Origin: Monomorium pharaonis
Taxonomy: Eukaryota; Arthropoda; Insecta; Hymenoptera; Formicidae
Length of the DNA stretch: 64,000 nt
Reading direction: 5' to 3'
Assembly (NCBI RefSeq): GCF_013373865.1
Contig: NC_050467.1
Span: forward strand, 25,194,996-25,258,995
Shown: piece by piece, positions 35,501 to 47,198 of the stretch
How positions within the stretch are numbered: the first letter of the stretch is position 1
Layout of the letters: the number at the start of each line of letters is the position of its first letter
Notes under the pieces: model-generated
Database searches by the model: none
Seen by the model: only the letters and a program-made list of their open reading frames with translations
Told to the model about the DNA's origin: nothing
Translations under genes and position numbers: made by a program

Positions 35501-38000
35501 TTTTCGTCACGGGTTTTTGAGTTCGGTACCAAGCTGAGAGCCACTGCGTGGCGCATCCAGGTATTATTTAACTTGGTTAGGGAGCGACGGTGCGTGCGAC
35601 TGATGGGTATGAGGTTGTAAAGGATCCCTTCGAGACATTAATATTACCAACGTAAGCACTGACTCTCGCTTGTAATCATGGTGCATCGTTGCACCGGCCG
35701 GCCCGGTCGATGTGTATGCAAGTCGACTTTAAGGTGCGCACATGCACACACGCTGCTTTTACGTGAACATTTGCTCGCTCACTCGCTCGCAAGTCGATCG
35801 CACGAGGATCGTCGTCGCGTCATTAACTGACGCCGATGCGCGCCGAGCGCCCCTTAAACGACCGGTGTTTTCGCTTTAGCGTCAATTTATCCAATTTATT
35901 CCGAGGTTACGTTCGAATTAAGGGAAAACGGCGTAAACGCCGAGATATCGCGACTGCCATGCCCGCCCCGGGCGGGGACGTGCGTAATTGAGGAAAGTCA
36001 GTCGATGGGTGAGTCTCGATCGCCGATTATCTTATCTCCGTTTCCGTCATATTTAAATGGGAGCGCAACGGGAAAGATAATCATCCGGAGTGATGACAGG
36101 GAAATCGGCTGTCCTCGAAGCGATATCTGATTGGATTATCCTTGCTTCTGGCTGACTAGCTGACACGAGTAACAAGCGCTTCGAATCTTGCAACTTTTAT
36201 TTTAACGTCGGATCTCATTAACATAATTATCTACATATTGTTTTCATATTTTAAGTAATCGAGGATAAAGTATTTGTTCTTATTTTTAAATTTAAAAGAA
36301 CTAAATGTGCAAAGCAAGAAATCCAATAATCATCTTCTTCAGCTGTCTTTTTTTATATAAAAAGTTTATGTCAATATATATTATAAATATTCACACAATA
36401 ACTTTTTACTTACGCTTGGATGATTAAGAAATAAACAAAAAGTTTGTATGAACATATATAAATTTTATTGGCTTTCTGTATCTTACACTTTGCAAATCAA
36501 ATTCCTTGAAATTCGAAAAATAAAAATAAAAACGATCTCTTTATCTTCGACTGCTTATATACAGCATTAGCCAAAAATAAATTTACACTGAACCTGCGAT
36601 TCTTATGTCGTACAGTACAGCGCTGAATTAATCCATCGACCATTTGGAGGATGGAGAGAAAGCGTGAGAAAAGAAGAAATGGCTTGTCTCTGGCCTTATG
36701 CAGAGGGTATCCTCATCCGCGAATGCTTGCAGTAAAATTTGTCGTGCAAATCCGTCGGCCATAAATCGGCGCCAACGTAGCACGGCCCTGGACACCGAAC
36801 AGGGCCAGCAACGCGATCGGCGTCTTCCGATCTCTCCCGTGTCTTCCTCTTTCTCTTTCTCACCGTAAAAGCCGTCTTCGACCGAGAGAGCACACCTTTT
36901 TACGATCTTATTCCACCGCGAACGCCGCACGTCGGGACACCTCGTGTTTCGAGAGACTGAAATTCTCTGCTTCTCGAAAGAGCGCGCGCGGAACGACAAA
37001 CGCGACAGCTGCACCCGCGATTAACATATTCGGCGTGATCGCGTTTTGTAGGGTCGACCGACAAGCAGGGCGACTTCGAATTGTGTCCTAAAGGGCGTTT
37101 TTACGACCGCGTAAGTGTTTCCTATCCTGTCGGAGCGAGACTGGAGTGTGTCCGATTGAGGATAAGAAGGAAATATGAGGGAAAACGCAAGCTTTCGTTC
37201 ACTCAAAACTATTCACGCTATTTATCACGTCGTAATTATTATGCTTGAATGACCCGTTTTGTATCGCCGAGAGCTGAAACAACGGGAAATGAATGGAGAA
37301 AGTGAATTTCATGTATTATACATTTCATGTAATTTATAACGTTATAAAAATATTGTGTAATCGCAAATATTATATAACTTCTTGCAACTATCCTGGCAAT
37401 CGTCGAAAATAACTTTTAAGAAAATATTATTCTTTTGATTTTTGTGGAAAATGATTGTTGGCAAAAAAGTTTTCCGAACCCACTTGTCGATTGCTTCGAC
37501 AAAGCTAATCTAACAAAAACATCCGAAAATCTCTAAATCTTAGATAAATGTCAAAACGCAGGAAAAACAGGAAAGTCGGGATTTATGCTTTTTTTTGGCG
37601 GACACAAGGCACAACCTGAGTACCAAAGTAAACCGGATGTTTTACAATAAAATTACGGTGTAGGTAGAAACTACCTACCAGTACTTGACTTCATCTTCTG
37701 TAACCGCATCCTAAACGACAAAGGATGATTTCCTCTCTTTAGAAGAAAACACGTCCCTCTTTCTTTCTTCCTGTCTGACCCGACACGAACGAACAATGAG
37801 GCGATAATTCGTTTGCACGACTATTCGCTTTGGAAAACTTATAATTTTATGGCGCCTTAAAATCCTCAAGGATTTTTTGAGACCGACAATTTTTTAGTTT
37901 CTTCAATTTCTTCAGTCATTTTCGTTAGCTCAATAAAAAGAAATGTTGCGGTTACTTAGTAAATTAGTATTATCCTTTACCGTTTAAATTCTTTAAGATG
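35501..38000. other. Alternating CpG-rich and AT-rich DNA
   Basis: CpG-rich at 35510-36190 and 36620-37200; AT-rich at 36200-36600 and 37210-38000. A 128-codon frame at 36628-37014 (minus) has no known domain. Small hairpins at 35929-35942 (CGGCGT/ACGCCG) and 37660. No gene recognised. Confidence 0.62.
37660..37678. repeat. Hairpin, 8-bp stem, 3-base loop
   Basis: GTAGGTAG, loop AAA, CTACCTAC. It could be the tip of a degraded inverted-repeat element, but no matching outer ends were found. Confidence 0.88.
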
Positions 38001-38511
38001 TTGTCCAACCCCCAAACAAGCCTGAGGGGTTATTCGATAGTTTTATTTTTTTTTTCTCTTTCTCTCAGGCCTCGTTCTCCTCTGGATCTCTTAATGCCAA
38101 GGCCTCGTGCAGTCGACGACCTCACGCGCCTGCTCGTGTCGCAGGCACAACGGGCTCCTTTGACGAAAAAATTTCGTTCGTCAGGTTCGCTTTCCTCTCT
38201 CCTCTATTACCAGAGATACCATCCGCGACGATGAGTTATTACGGTAATTGGCAGGGTATCGTGTCTTTAACGTGTCGATGATTGACGGGTCGGGAAACGA
38301 TAAATTTCGACTTCGAGGACGACGCGCGGGGACGTGGGGTCTGATAGAAATATCATTACGTGTTATTAATTCGATCTCTTTTGAAGAGGAGAGATGAACG
38401 CGTTTGGGATGCGTCGGTTTAATTGCATGATAATAAAAAGAACGCATCGTGACATGGCACGTTGTGATTATGCGTCCAATATGTTAAAGGTAGGGGAAAA
38501 AGTCTTGTACG

Positions 38512-38598
38512 GACAAAATTTTATAGTAAAAATTGCTATGATAAATAGTAAGCACGGACTAAAGAAGGAATTATAGAAATTTTTACTATTTTTTTGTC
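38512..38598. repeat. Imperfect long inverted repeat, possible degraded MITE
   Basis: The left arm (38512-38539, begins GACAAAA and ends TTGCTAT) pairs with the right arm (38573-38598, ends TTTTGTC). The inner 17 positions match at 16 and the outer 7 are exact, with a small gap between. No target-site duplication is evident, so an element origin is only a suggestion. Confidence 0.6.
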
Positions 38599-38718
38599 AA
38601 ATTACTATAGTAAGTCCTCGGCTAGTATTTCCACACCTGATTATTGCAGTTTCGATAAATCATGCGGCGATAATCATGTAAATCATGCAAATGGCGTCGT
38701 AGCAAAGCGAAGGTAAGA

Positions 38719-39213
38719 GTGCATTTGCGCACGCAACTATCCATCGTTGAGTCTCTATTAGCCAGCCACTCATCGATCTTCCTCGTCTCGCTTCCGTCCC
38801 TTCCAAAGTCTCATATTATCGATCTCCTTCTCTATAGGCGACGACGTCACGGCGCTGAGCGTCGTAACGACCCGCGTGAGTTGCCCTCGCACCGGAACCG
38901 GAGGAGAAATTCTTCGGCGAAGGATGAGGAAACCGGCGAAGCGGAGGAGATATATATGAAAGACATGAGGGGATTACAGTGAAGAATGAAGGGGAGAAAA
39001 GTAAATATCAGAGACGGTGGTCCAATCATGAGAAGGAGGGGTAAATTTAATGAAGCCATAAGGGAACAAGAGGAACATATGAAGCAAAAAGATTACAAGC
39101 GAAGAAAATGGTTCGAGATAGCGGTTAATCCATGTAGTAGTTTGTCTAGAATGTAGATAGAAATACAAAAGAAAAATGGTAAAGAAAAGATACAGCGGGG
39201 ATTCGAAGAACCG
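38719..39213 (+). other. Purine-rich frame with few stops, coding status unknown
   Basis: One reading frame contains only two stops between 38719 and 39213: TGA at 38980-38982 and TAG at 39154-39156. The middle segment is a 56-codon ATG frame (38986-39156) with residues such as EAIREQEEHM and KWFEIAV, which read less like simple repeat than their neighbours. It resembles no family I know. The strand is purine-rich, which favours Lys, Glu and Arg codons and lowers stop frequency, so chance is the leading explanation. A decayed coding fragment is the alternative. Confidence 0.2.
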
Positions 39214-39478
39214 TGAGTCCGAGGATGTCAGAGGCTCGATGGCATGGTGAGCTACAAAATGAACTGAGGGAATCAGAATAAATGATAAAGGAAAGGAAAA
39301 ACGCTCTCGAATGCGGAAAGAACGACGATTGGAAGTGGGGAGAAGCGAAAGAACGGAGATGAAGGGGGCGATATCGCGCGGAGGTGAACGCGCGGATATT
39401 TAGCTGGGGGGATAAATTCAGCGCGCGAGAGGAGGCTTGTGAACAACAAGGGAAGACAAGGGAGAAGACGATGAAGAA

Positions 39479-39496
39479 GAGGAGGAGGAGGAGGAA
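39479..39496. repeat. Short (GAG)n tract
   Basis: About five GAG/GGA units within the purine-rich region. Confidence 0.85.
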
Positions 39497-39628
39497 CGGG
39501 TAGGAAGGGCGCGCAACTCAACGAAGAAAAGGCGAGGGAAGACGCGGGAAGAGACGAAGAGGGTGCGGAAGGAGGTGGCTTCGAAGGTGGTAGAGATTCG
39601 CCGTGGAGGGAACGGGGGCGATGGCGAG

Positions 39629-39661
39629 AGGAGGAGGAGGAGGAGGAGGAGGAGGAGGAGG
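39629..39661. repeat. (GAG)n microsatellite
   Basis: Eleven uninterrupted GAG units; purine-only on the + strand. Confidence 0.96.
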
Positions 39662-39877
39662 CGGGAGGAGGGAGGACACGAGGTCTCCCTATCGCAGATG
39701 AGATCAGATCTCTTCTGCCTCTCGCTCGCACAGCCGGCCGAAGCCCATCGGACCCTCTCCGTCGATCGCACGATCTCGAGGCTCGCGGCTCGATGTTGGT
39801 ATAGCAAAACACTGTCGGGTGATGAGCGTCATTACCCCCACTGCGACCGGTAGGCCAAGAGGGCCGTACGTCGAGCG

Positions 39878-39888
39878 GCCATCTTGGC
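39878..39888. promoter_or_regulatory. YY1/Pleiohomeotic-like motif GCCATCTTGGC
   Basis: The minus-strand reading GCCAAGATGGC contains AAGATGGC, which matches the core recognised by YY1 and its insect relative Pleiohomeotic. It also fits a good start-codon context; the ATG there opens only 16 codons. An identical 11-mer occurs at 45637. Binding is inferred from motif identity only. Confidence 0.35.
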
Positions 39889-40042
39889 ATGAAATCGCGG
39901 GTCCGACGAAAGCCACGGACCGACGAACGCTGCCGGCCGGCCGGTCGGCCGACTGGTGGAGGAGCACCGTCCGTCCTGCACGAGGCTCGCGTGCCGCATA
40001 GACCGTAATTACGATTCATTAATTAAGGCGCGAGCGGCGACC

Positions 40043-40071
40043 CTGTGTCTGTGAGGTCGTCACCGACACAG
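40043..40071. repeat. Hairpin, 7 + 4 bp stem with one mismatch
   Basis: CTGTGTC-T-GTGA, loop GGTCG, TCAC-C-GACACAG. A compact stem at the right edge of the CpG-rich core. Confidence 0.85.
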
Positions 40072-40120
40072 AGTACGTCGTCTGCCTTTTATCAAACGCC
40101 ATTAGCTCCGTACATCGATC

Positions 40121-41140
40121 AGCTCTGTAATCTCCGCGGCGTTAAATCTATCTCTACTTCTTTTATTTAGTTGCGTGTTCCAATATCCGTGACTCGAAGA
40201 GCATCCGATACTACTCGGACGCTCCGCGACAACGACATTGTACAGCGGAAAGCGGCGAAAGAGAGCACTCTTTACGCACTTTCGTAAGAAAAATTGACGA
40301 GATACGCATTGAAGGAAGGAGGCGATTGGTAATGCTCCGTAATTGATCCTGACTTTCGCCTCGCGACGCCATTTGCAAACACACGACAGTGATGACCGTG
40401 TAACGCCGCGCAAACGAAACTTTATTATTACTCGCGTTGCACGCTATCCTGGCAACGCGAAATTATGGCGTGTATCAACTTCTGTCATTGCCGCGGACAA
40501 CCCTTCATTTGACTACCGCTGTCACGTGACAGATGCGGCGCTCCGCCTCTTCCTTATTCGGACGTACTCAGCGAGAGAGGAAAAGAGAGAGATATGTCTC
40601 AAATTATTGTTATCGATGCTGCCCAACCGGGAAACAAACATATTTCTCAGCGTGTATTAATTTCCGTGTAATAACTCCCCCTTTTCTGCGTACGTGGTAA
40701 CGATCGTCGGAGAAGCGAGGTACCTTTCCACCTTTGGTAGGCCAATAAACGCGGGTTTATTGGTACGTGACGAAAATAAATGGAAATCCATTAAACGTTC
40801 AATAAAGATTCAATTATGCGTATTACGCGAACGTTTGTTTCGTCGATTAATTATACGGTGAGGCTCGCACTGTAGTTACGTCAGTTCGCTGTATTAACAT
40901 ATCTCAACTGAGAACAACATTTTCTCTGCTCAGTAATCGTCGCGCAATGCTCAACTCGAGTTTACTGATCGTGGCAAATTATTGTGTATTGACACGCGAT
41001 GCGCAGAGCGAGATCATAATCAAGATGTTATGCAACATACAAAGAAACGTCGAACAAATGCACAAAATAAACAACAGTCTAATTTGTATGCAAGAATGTT
41101 ATAACGGAAGCTCGAGAAGTTAATCCCGAGTGACTTCAAT
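40121..41140. other. CpG-bearing DNA turning AT-rich, no recognisable gene
   Basis: Mixed, with frames of about 100 codons and no known domains. It holds the 9-bp hairpin at 40742. After 40780 it is AT-richer and stop-dense. Confidence 0.65.
40742..40763. repeat. Hairpin, 9-bp perfect stem, 4-base loop
   Basis: CCAATAAAC, loop GCGG, GTTTATTGG. It contains two inverted CCAAT boxes, one per arm. The symmetry is clear; a role for CCAAT-binding factors is only a possibility. Confidence 0.9.
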
Positions 41141-41780
41141 ATTTGACGAAATTTTCTCATAATTATTCGTTACCTATTTTAATGGAACGGGCATTTATCT
41201 TCGCTACGGAGATGAGAATGATCGTAAATCGGCGATGTGAAAAAAAAAAGTTATACTCGCGTTTTTCGCTCGGCGCATTTTCTCCCATCGTTCGCTCGTT
41301 CGCCATCGGCTGCTCGTTGTCCGAAGAGTATTTGTTTTACGCACAAGATGAGTTCTCTCGTCGTTCCCTTCCTCTTCCCCGGTTCTCTTCCCACTCGGCC
41401 TCTCCATTCGACGGAGATCTTCCTCCTTTTGTTCTTGTTCCTGTCGGGGAGAAGCCGCACCTCGCGCCTCTCGTTGCTTCATTTGTTTATCGGCCCTCTT
41501 TATTACCTGCAATTTGGCGCTCACTCGCGCGAGGGTAATTTCATATTGGTTTTCTGCCCCGTTGCCCTTCGTCCCGCGAGCCGTCGCTTCTTCGCTTCCT
41601 CTCCGGTCTCCCTTTCTTCTCCTCTTCTCCTACGGTTCTTCTGCCTTTCTAGTGGACGCTCTGAACGAGCTCGGTTACGAGCATACTCGGCGTCGATTGT
41701 TATGCCAACGAGAAATGTCGTAAGGCGACGAGATGAGATGGCAATAGATTGAATGGGGCATGTTTTGTAGCGCGACGATT
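41141..41780. other. Pyrimidine-rich DNA, composition-driven frames
   Basis: The + strand is pyrimidine-rich from 41270 to 41660. The 171-codon frame at 41237-41752 (begins GTG) and the 131-codon frame at 41143-41538 are Ser, Leu, Phe and Pro strings typical of such sequence. No gene recognised. Confidence 0.7.
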
Positions 41781-44700
41781 ACTGTAAATTCGCTAGACAA
41801 TCCTGGAGTATTGCAAAACGCGACTCGACTTAATCTTAAAGTAAAGAAGAGTAGTACATAAGGTTTACAAATTCAAATTCCAGTTTTTTTTTCTAATTCT
41901 AAGAAAAAAATTTGAAATAAAAATTTTTAAGTCATATTTTTTATCTGTCTTTAAATTCTTTTAATTTGTAATATTTTAATATTTTAAATTTTTTAATAAA
42001 TATTATAAGAAAGCATGCATATAAAAAGATAACCAACATTTTCATACCACTTTGTTTTTGGACAGTGTTTCTTAAGCAAAAGCTAAAACTGAAACTTTGA
42101 AAACATAAATGTGAACTCGAAAATATAATATCTTCTGTATCAGATGGTGGTTCAGCTTGCGAGAAATAAGGAAGTATCACTTTAGGGTATCTACGCCAAT
42201 ATTGGTGACTCTTTTCTATTAAAAAAAAATTGTAATCGAGAGGAAACTATATTTAAGTTATTTCTCATCTATTACAAACATCAGTGGTGAATACAACAGA
42301 AAGTATGTCTTTAACCGTATACTTCTTTATACAGCATTAACATTAATCCCATGAAGATACTTAGATGTGATAACATCGCGCTATCCCGTCTTCGACATCT
42401 AGCAACACCCCTTTATGCACGACATTACCAAGTATGAGAACCGAGACGCGATTTCATTTTCTTATCGGGCCCATCGAGGACGCGTCGATTGACCGCCGCT
42501 CGATAACGTGTACAGATAAAGGAGTATAAATCCTAGCCGAGCGAAGATGAAAAATCAATATCATCGGCGCGCGCGAACGTTGATCATTTAAGAACCAAAC
42601 ACAGATCCATACATACCAGCGAGGGGTATCGTAGAATAACGCGGGATGGAGGCGTCGAAATACTCCAAGTACGGAGGTGGTTCGTACTCTCGTGTGTGTC
42701 TCGAGGTGATTTAAAACGCCGAGCGCGTTTCACCACGCCCCCTAACCCTTTTCCGACCGCGGACGTGGCGGGGCCCTCGGGCCCGCGCAAAAAAAGCCAC
42801 AAAAGGGCGGCGGCTTTCAGCACGAAAAATCGCCATGGCCGTGTACGACGGCGAGGGGGTTAACGCTTGGTAGATAACGGGCAAGAAGAGAGAGCGAGAG
42901 AGAAAGGGAGACAGGGGTTGGAGGAGGCACGGGGCCTTGGGTAAATGAAGACGCGAGATAATCGGGGGGTCTCCGCGGCCCGCAAAAATAATTATCCGCT
43001 CTGGGCGCGCCGCTGTTTGTTAAAATGTCAGAGGGGAGTGGGTGGAGCGCGTCGAGACGCTCGCGGAACGCGTTTCAGGATCTTTTCCACCAGCTCAGGT
43101 CCCTCGGAGTCTTCCTCTTCGAGAGATGCGTGCGCGTATTTTCTCCCCTTCGCCCGCAATCGCCACGTTGGAGCTGCGAGAGCTATATTTATAATTACTC
43201 ACCGAGAAACCAGGCACGAATTAATCCTGAGACGCTACGAGTTTTAATCAATAATTACAAGTGCCAATTTGGCATCCATGACGTCATATTTGTAACCGAT
43301 CCTTTATCGAAAAACGCAGCTCCCAAAAAAGGTAGCCAGAAGACATAGGATTTTTCAAGAGCTATATTCGTGTCATGTTTGCACACGCACACATACACAG
43401 CTGCAGTTTTCGTGAAAAATTCTAAATAAGAAGATAATTCATAATGCGAGAATGTATGAAGAACAATGTTCTACTGGTACTCGCAGAGCTTTGAATCTCT
43501 TCCTTATAGTCTTAAGTCCGGGTCAGATCTTATTCAATAGGTGTGACTATTGAATTATCGGCGAGATTTGTGAGATTCCATCGCGAGTATCTTATTCGAC
43601 ACACTTTGACGATCATAAATACGGACCTGGGAGAGTCGGGCACACCACGTTCGGCTTATACATAGTTTAATTTACGCTTGCGGCACCTACTCTTTGTTTT
43701 AGCGTCGTTCAACACGGTAGAGAGGTACTCGCGCCAAATCGACGCGTAGGCGTATGAGATTGCGATGATTCCACCAGTTTATCTCTCGGCACGATTGTGA
43801 TCGTACCGCATCGCGTAATTGCGAGGGTACGTCAAATTATGCGCGAATCTTCTTCGTGTAACGCGAATAAATTAACGCCGGTGAAATTATGCTGTTCTCT
43901 CGCAATTACTTCCTTCTTCATCGTCATCGCGTGGAAACGTCAGCATCAGATAGAAATTTCTTTAGAATGGGTGATAAGGAAGTGAATTACCTCGCGAGTT
44001 GTTTTTATCCTATGTTTTGAACTTTTAGACTAAATATTTTGTTATGTATGTGTATAAAACGTAAGAAATAACAATTTGTTTAAAAAACATTAATTATTAT
44101 AATTATACGAAGTAATAAAGTCTACATTTTGTATGCAGGTTCGTAAGAGGAATAGACTGTTAAATAGTAATTGTAATAAACGATTTCTTGTAACCAATAT
44201 AAAATATTTGCCAATTTTAATTAAAAACAATTTTATATCGAAGAATTTGCGCACTGTTAACTGCGTTTAACTCCTCTCACAGCTATTCTGATTTGAATAA
44301 TTATTTTATGTATAAAAGTATATTTTAACAATTAAATTTAGTCCTTTTTTTTAGTATTTGCAATTTATATTACAGGATTCAAATTTACGAAACACGCGAG
44401 AAAAATTTTTTAAATTAAGCATAAAGCACTACGGAGTTTTTCTAACTTTTACATCAAAACGCGTCAAATCGGTGTTAGCTTTGTGAAGAAAATGAGCTTA
44501 ATGAGATGTAGAAAGTAGAAAAAAATTTTAATTAATTTTATAAAATATTATATAGACAGATAATTCGCTAGGTATTCCTTCACTTGAATTTCTCGAGTCA
44601 TCGTGATTTGATCTCCTCGATGATAATTTAATACGAAGAAGCTTTTTCAGCTCGATATTACAAAGGTGTGAATCGTTGCTTGATATGCGCCGAGATGAAA

Positions 44701-45250
44701 TTGTGTGGAGAAACTGAAACGAGTATTTCTTCCGTATTCGCGAGGTCCCGATAGGTGTAATAATATCCTCCTCCCCCGCATGATTGATATGATATGAAAC
44801 TTTATACTTCGCCACGGGCGCGGCATAAAGCAGCAGCGTGCCGAGCGATATCAACTCAATCAGTATCTGTGTTCCTGGATTACATTAACTCGCGAGTAAT
44901 ATAATTACAAACGGGGAACAAAGAAGTATTGTAGCGCCAACGGGCATGCTGTTTGAAAGCGCGTAATAGCAACGTCCTGCATCACCTGCAGCGCCACGGG
45001 AGCCATGCAAAAAGGATGCACGAGTTATCCCTTCAAGATGGACCAGTAATCCCAATAATTCTTTACAAATTTTTGTCACGATACAGATCAAGCAACGTGA
45101 AAGAATTTTCTTAAATAAGTGTTGTTAGCGATTCTGAAAACGCTTAAATCCCTAACCATTCCAAGCGAACTGATCAGATCTCAACTGTAGGATTTAACAA
45201 GTTAAATGCTGACCTAAAAGCTTCTTACGCTTTTATTACAGTAAACAGAC
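41781..45250. other. AT-rich DNA around one CpG-rich island
   Basis: AT-rich at 41850-42340 and 43990-44560 with few frames. The CpG-rich island at 42400-43320 contains a 100-codon and a 107-codon frame without known domains. A perfect CC(A/T)6GG box (CCAATATTGG, 42196-42205) is at chance frequency. A TATA-like GTATAAAT at 42524 lacks a good initiator. No gene recognised. Confidence 0.62.
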
Positions 45251-45636
45251 TTATAAGAAGTAGTGTAACTAATAAAAGAACAAGACCTCTAGGTAGCGCC
45301 GTTGAATTGGACGAACTAATTCGAGCGAGATGATATGGGGGTGTTTATCGGATGGATTATCGTGGTGCACCGCGGCGCGCGCAGTGGGCACCGTCCGACG
45401 GAAAACAAAGGAGCATCGGCGGAATGATGCACGAGGTGTGTTTAGGCGCGCGATAGTGACGTGCTGCAGCGACGTGCATCGCGCCACAGGAGCCGTTCGT
45501 AGCTCGTGCGTCTCCGTCCCGCGGTCGACACCGGCGCAGGGATCGCCGAGCATCCTCCTTAGCCTAACGAGAGGCCGAGGATAGAGCCGTCAAAACCACA
45601 GGGGGGCCACGCTGCCTTGCTGACCCCCCGTCGCTC

Positions 45637-45647
45637 GCCATCTTGGC
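45637..45647. promoter_or_regulatory. YY1/Pleiohomeotic-like motif GCCATCTTGGC, second copy
   Basis: Identical to the 11-mer at 39878 and in the same orientation. The minus-strand ATG inside it opens 25 codons ending at a TAG near 45572. It sits between a CpG-rich island and a pyrimidine tract, a plausible but unproven promoter setting. Confidence 0.35.
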
Positions 45648-45701
45648 TTTTATTAACGAGATAGAGAAGGGAGGGGTTCCTGCGCGGGAGGAAGACGTCT
45701 C

Positions 45702-45752
45702 TTCCCTTCTCTCTTTCTCTCTCTATTTCTCTCTTTCTTTCTGCCTCCTCTT
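45702..45752. repeat. (CT)n-rich simple repeat
   Basis: CT and CTTT units with interruptions. Confidence 0.9.
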
Positions 45753-46168
45753 CCCTGTACCTGCACCTAAGGCACAGAGACTCACTCTAGTGAGACGGAA
45801 TTCATTAGAGCCGCGGCTGGTTAATGACTCGTTTGGCTACCTTGCCACCTTCAAATCACCATCGCGATGCTGCTTTACACCTCCCCCTCCCCCTTCGTTC
45901 CACTTCACATTAAATCGCATTACGCCGCGTAATGTGTCTTATTGTCGACACACGTACGTGACGTGGGATAAATCGCGTTGCTTAATTACGTAAAGTTTTT
46001 TAGCCATATTCGTCTAATCGAAATATCTTTCAACTTATCGTGGAAACTACTATTTGATATATTCTTTAGCCAGTGTTATTTATTCCTCCGTATTTAGCGC
46101 CGAATTTGGGATATAAACTAGAACATGTTAACGCTTTGTATTATAAGAAAATAATGCAGAACGTTCAC

Positions 46169-46187
46169 AATTCAATATAATTGAATT
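46169..46187. repeat. Hairpin, 8-bp stem, 3-base loop
   Basis: AATTCAAT, loop ATA, ATTGAATT. Its sequence recalls the centre of the 20-bp palindrome at 10909. Confidence 0.87.
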
Positions 46188-47180
46188 TTATCTAAGTGAA
46201 GTCTCGTTAACTCGAAAAACGACAATGATAATGATCAGTCAATTTATGCTTCGTGGAAGTTAAGTGGATAACCATAAGTTTTATTGTCACCGTTCAATAA
46301 TTCCGGTACCGACGGATTATTATTCACAGAAATGGTGAAACGGGTCGCGACTTTATGACATGGCAAAAATTACAACATCCGGACGCACAAAGTTGCGTGT
46401 TTTTTAACGCGCTCGGGATGTCAGCTGTATGCATACGGCATAACGTGCATATTGCAAATAATACATAATTTCGTAAATTCTCAAATGCCGCAATTTTGTC
46501 GGTTTCTCGTCTTTCAAAGGTCTTTTAACATTTTTGTGACGGTTTGACACAAGGTAACCTCCAAATCACACTCATTTGATCCATTTTGTCCTTTCCGCCA
46601 AACACTTTCGCCAAACATTTTAACAGGATAATGTCACGTTTACTTTTCGCCATTCAAAACTTCAAAGAGCTTCGCGATTTCTATACCGTTTCGTGCGTCG
46701 CAAAAAACGGCTTTCTAAAAAAATTCGTCGGAAACTATATTCAGTAATTCAACAATTGTTTATCTATTTAATGCGATAAAAATTTTATATATTTATCAAA
46801 GTCTAAAAAACGCCTTATTAATTGTTATTTCTCTGCGAATTAATTTTTTATTGCACGCTGCTTAATATGATATATAATATCTATATATTGTCAAATTTTT
46901 CCTCGAAGCACAGTATAACGAACAAAAATTTTTCGGCTGCTCTTCGAAAACCTTCTTTTTCAAGTCAATGTCGCCCAGTCTGGCGTCAGGGAAGTAATCC
47001 AATTGCGCGCCAAGGGTAGCATCGTTTTCTTCTTCTTCTTCCTCTCCTTCCATCCCGCATACGCTTATACCTCTAATGCGACTCGATCCACGCTTGTGTG
47101 CCAGGAGAAGGTAGGGTTCGCGCACAACGATCGTTCCAGGATACCCGCGGCCGTTAGCGGCGTCAATGGAGCGTAGTGCT

Positions 47181-47198
47181 CGTAAGTGCCCACTTACG
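47181..47198. repeat. 18-bp near-palindrome, 8-bp arms
   Basis: CGTAAGTG-CC-CACTTACG. Perfect arms with a 2-base centre in CpG-rich DNA. Confidence 0.9.

Larger units (their letters stand above)
38001..39270. other. Mixed DNA grading into purine-rich sequence
   Basis: Pyrimidine-rich at 38040-38220, mixed to 38500, AT-rich at 38500-38690, then increasingly purine-rich on the + strand. It holds the inverted repeat at 38512 and the purine-rich open frame at 38719-39213. Confidence 0.6.
39273..40019 (-). other. 248-codon ATG open frame, probably not coding
   Basis: The longest frame in the window that begins with ATG (40017-40019, minus strand). Its N-terminal third is Arg-rich with no known motif. 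The middle carries a run of Ser from the (GAG)n repeat, and the rest is Pro, Ser, Leu and Phe. The minus strand is pyrimidine-rich here, which removes stop codons by composition alone. No signal, domain or conserved motif is recognisable. A rapidly evolving first exon is possible but unsupported. Confidence 0.15.
39271..40120. other. Purine-rich (+) DNA passing into a CpG-rich core
   Basis: Strongly purine-rich on the + strand to about 39670, with (GAG)n tracts, then CpG-rich to 40110. GCCATCTTGGC lies in the CpG-rich part at 39878. The CpG-rich core could be a promoter region, but no start-site motif set was identified. Confidence 0.6.
45251..46000. other. CpG-rich island with a pyrimidine tract
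   Basis: CpG-rich from 45290 to 45620, then a CT-rich stretch (45700-45760), then mixed. GCCATCTTGGC is at 45637. Frames up to 116 codons show no known domain. Confidence 0.6.

Noticed and set aside
42196..42205. Perfect CC(A/T)6GG box
   Set aside because: Several are expected by chance in sequence of this length and composition.
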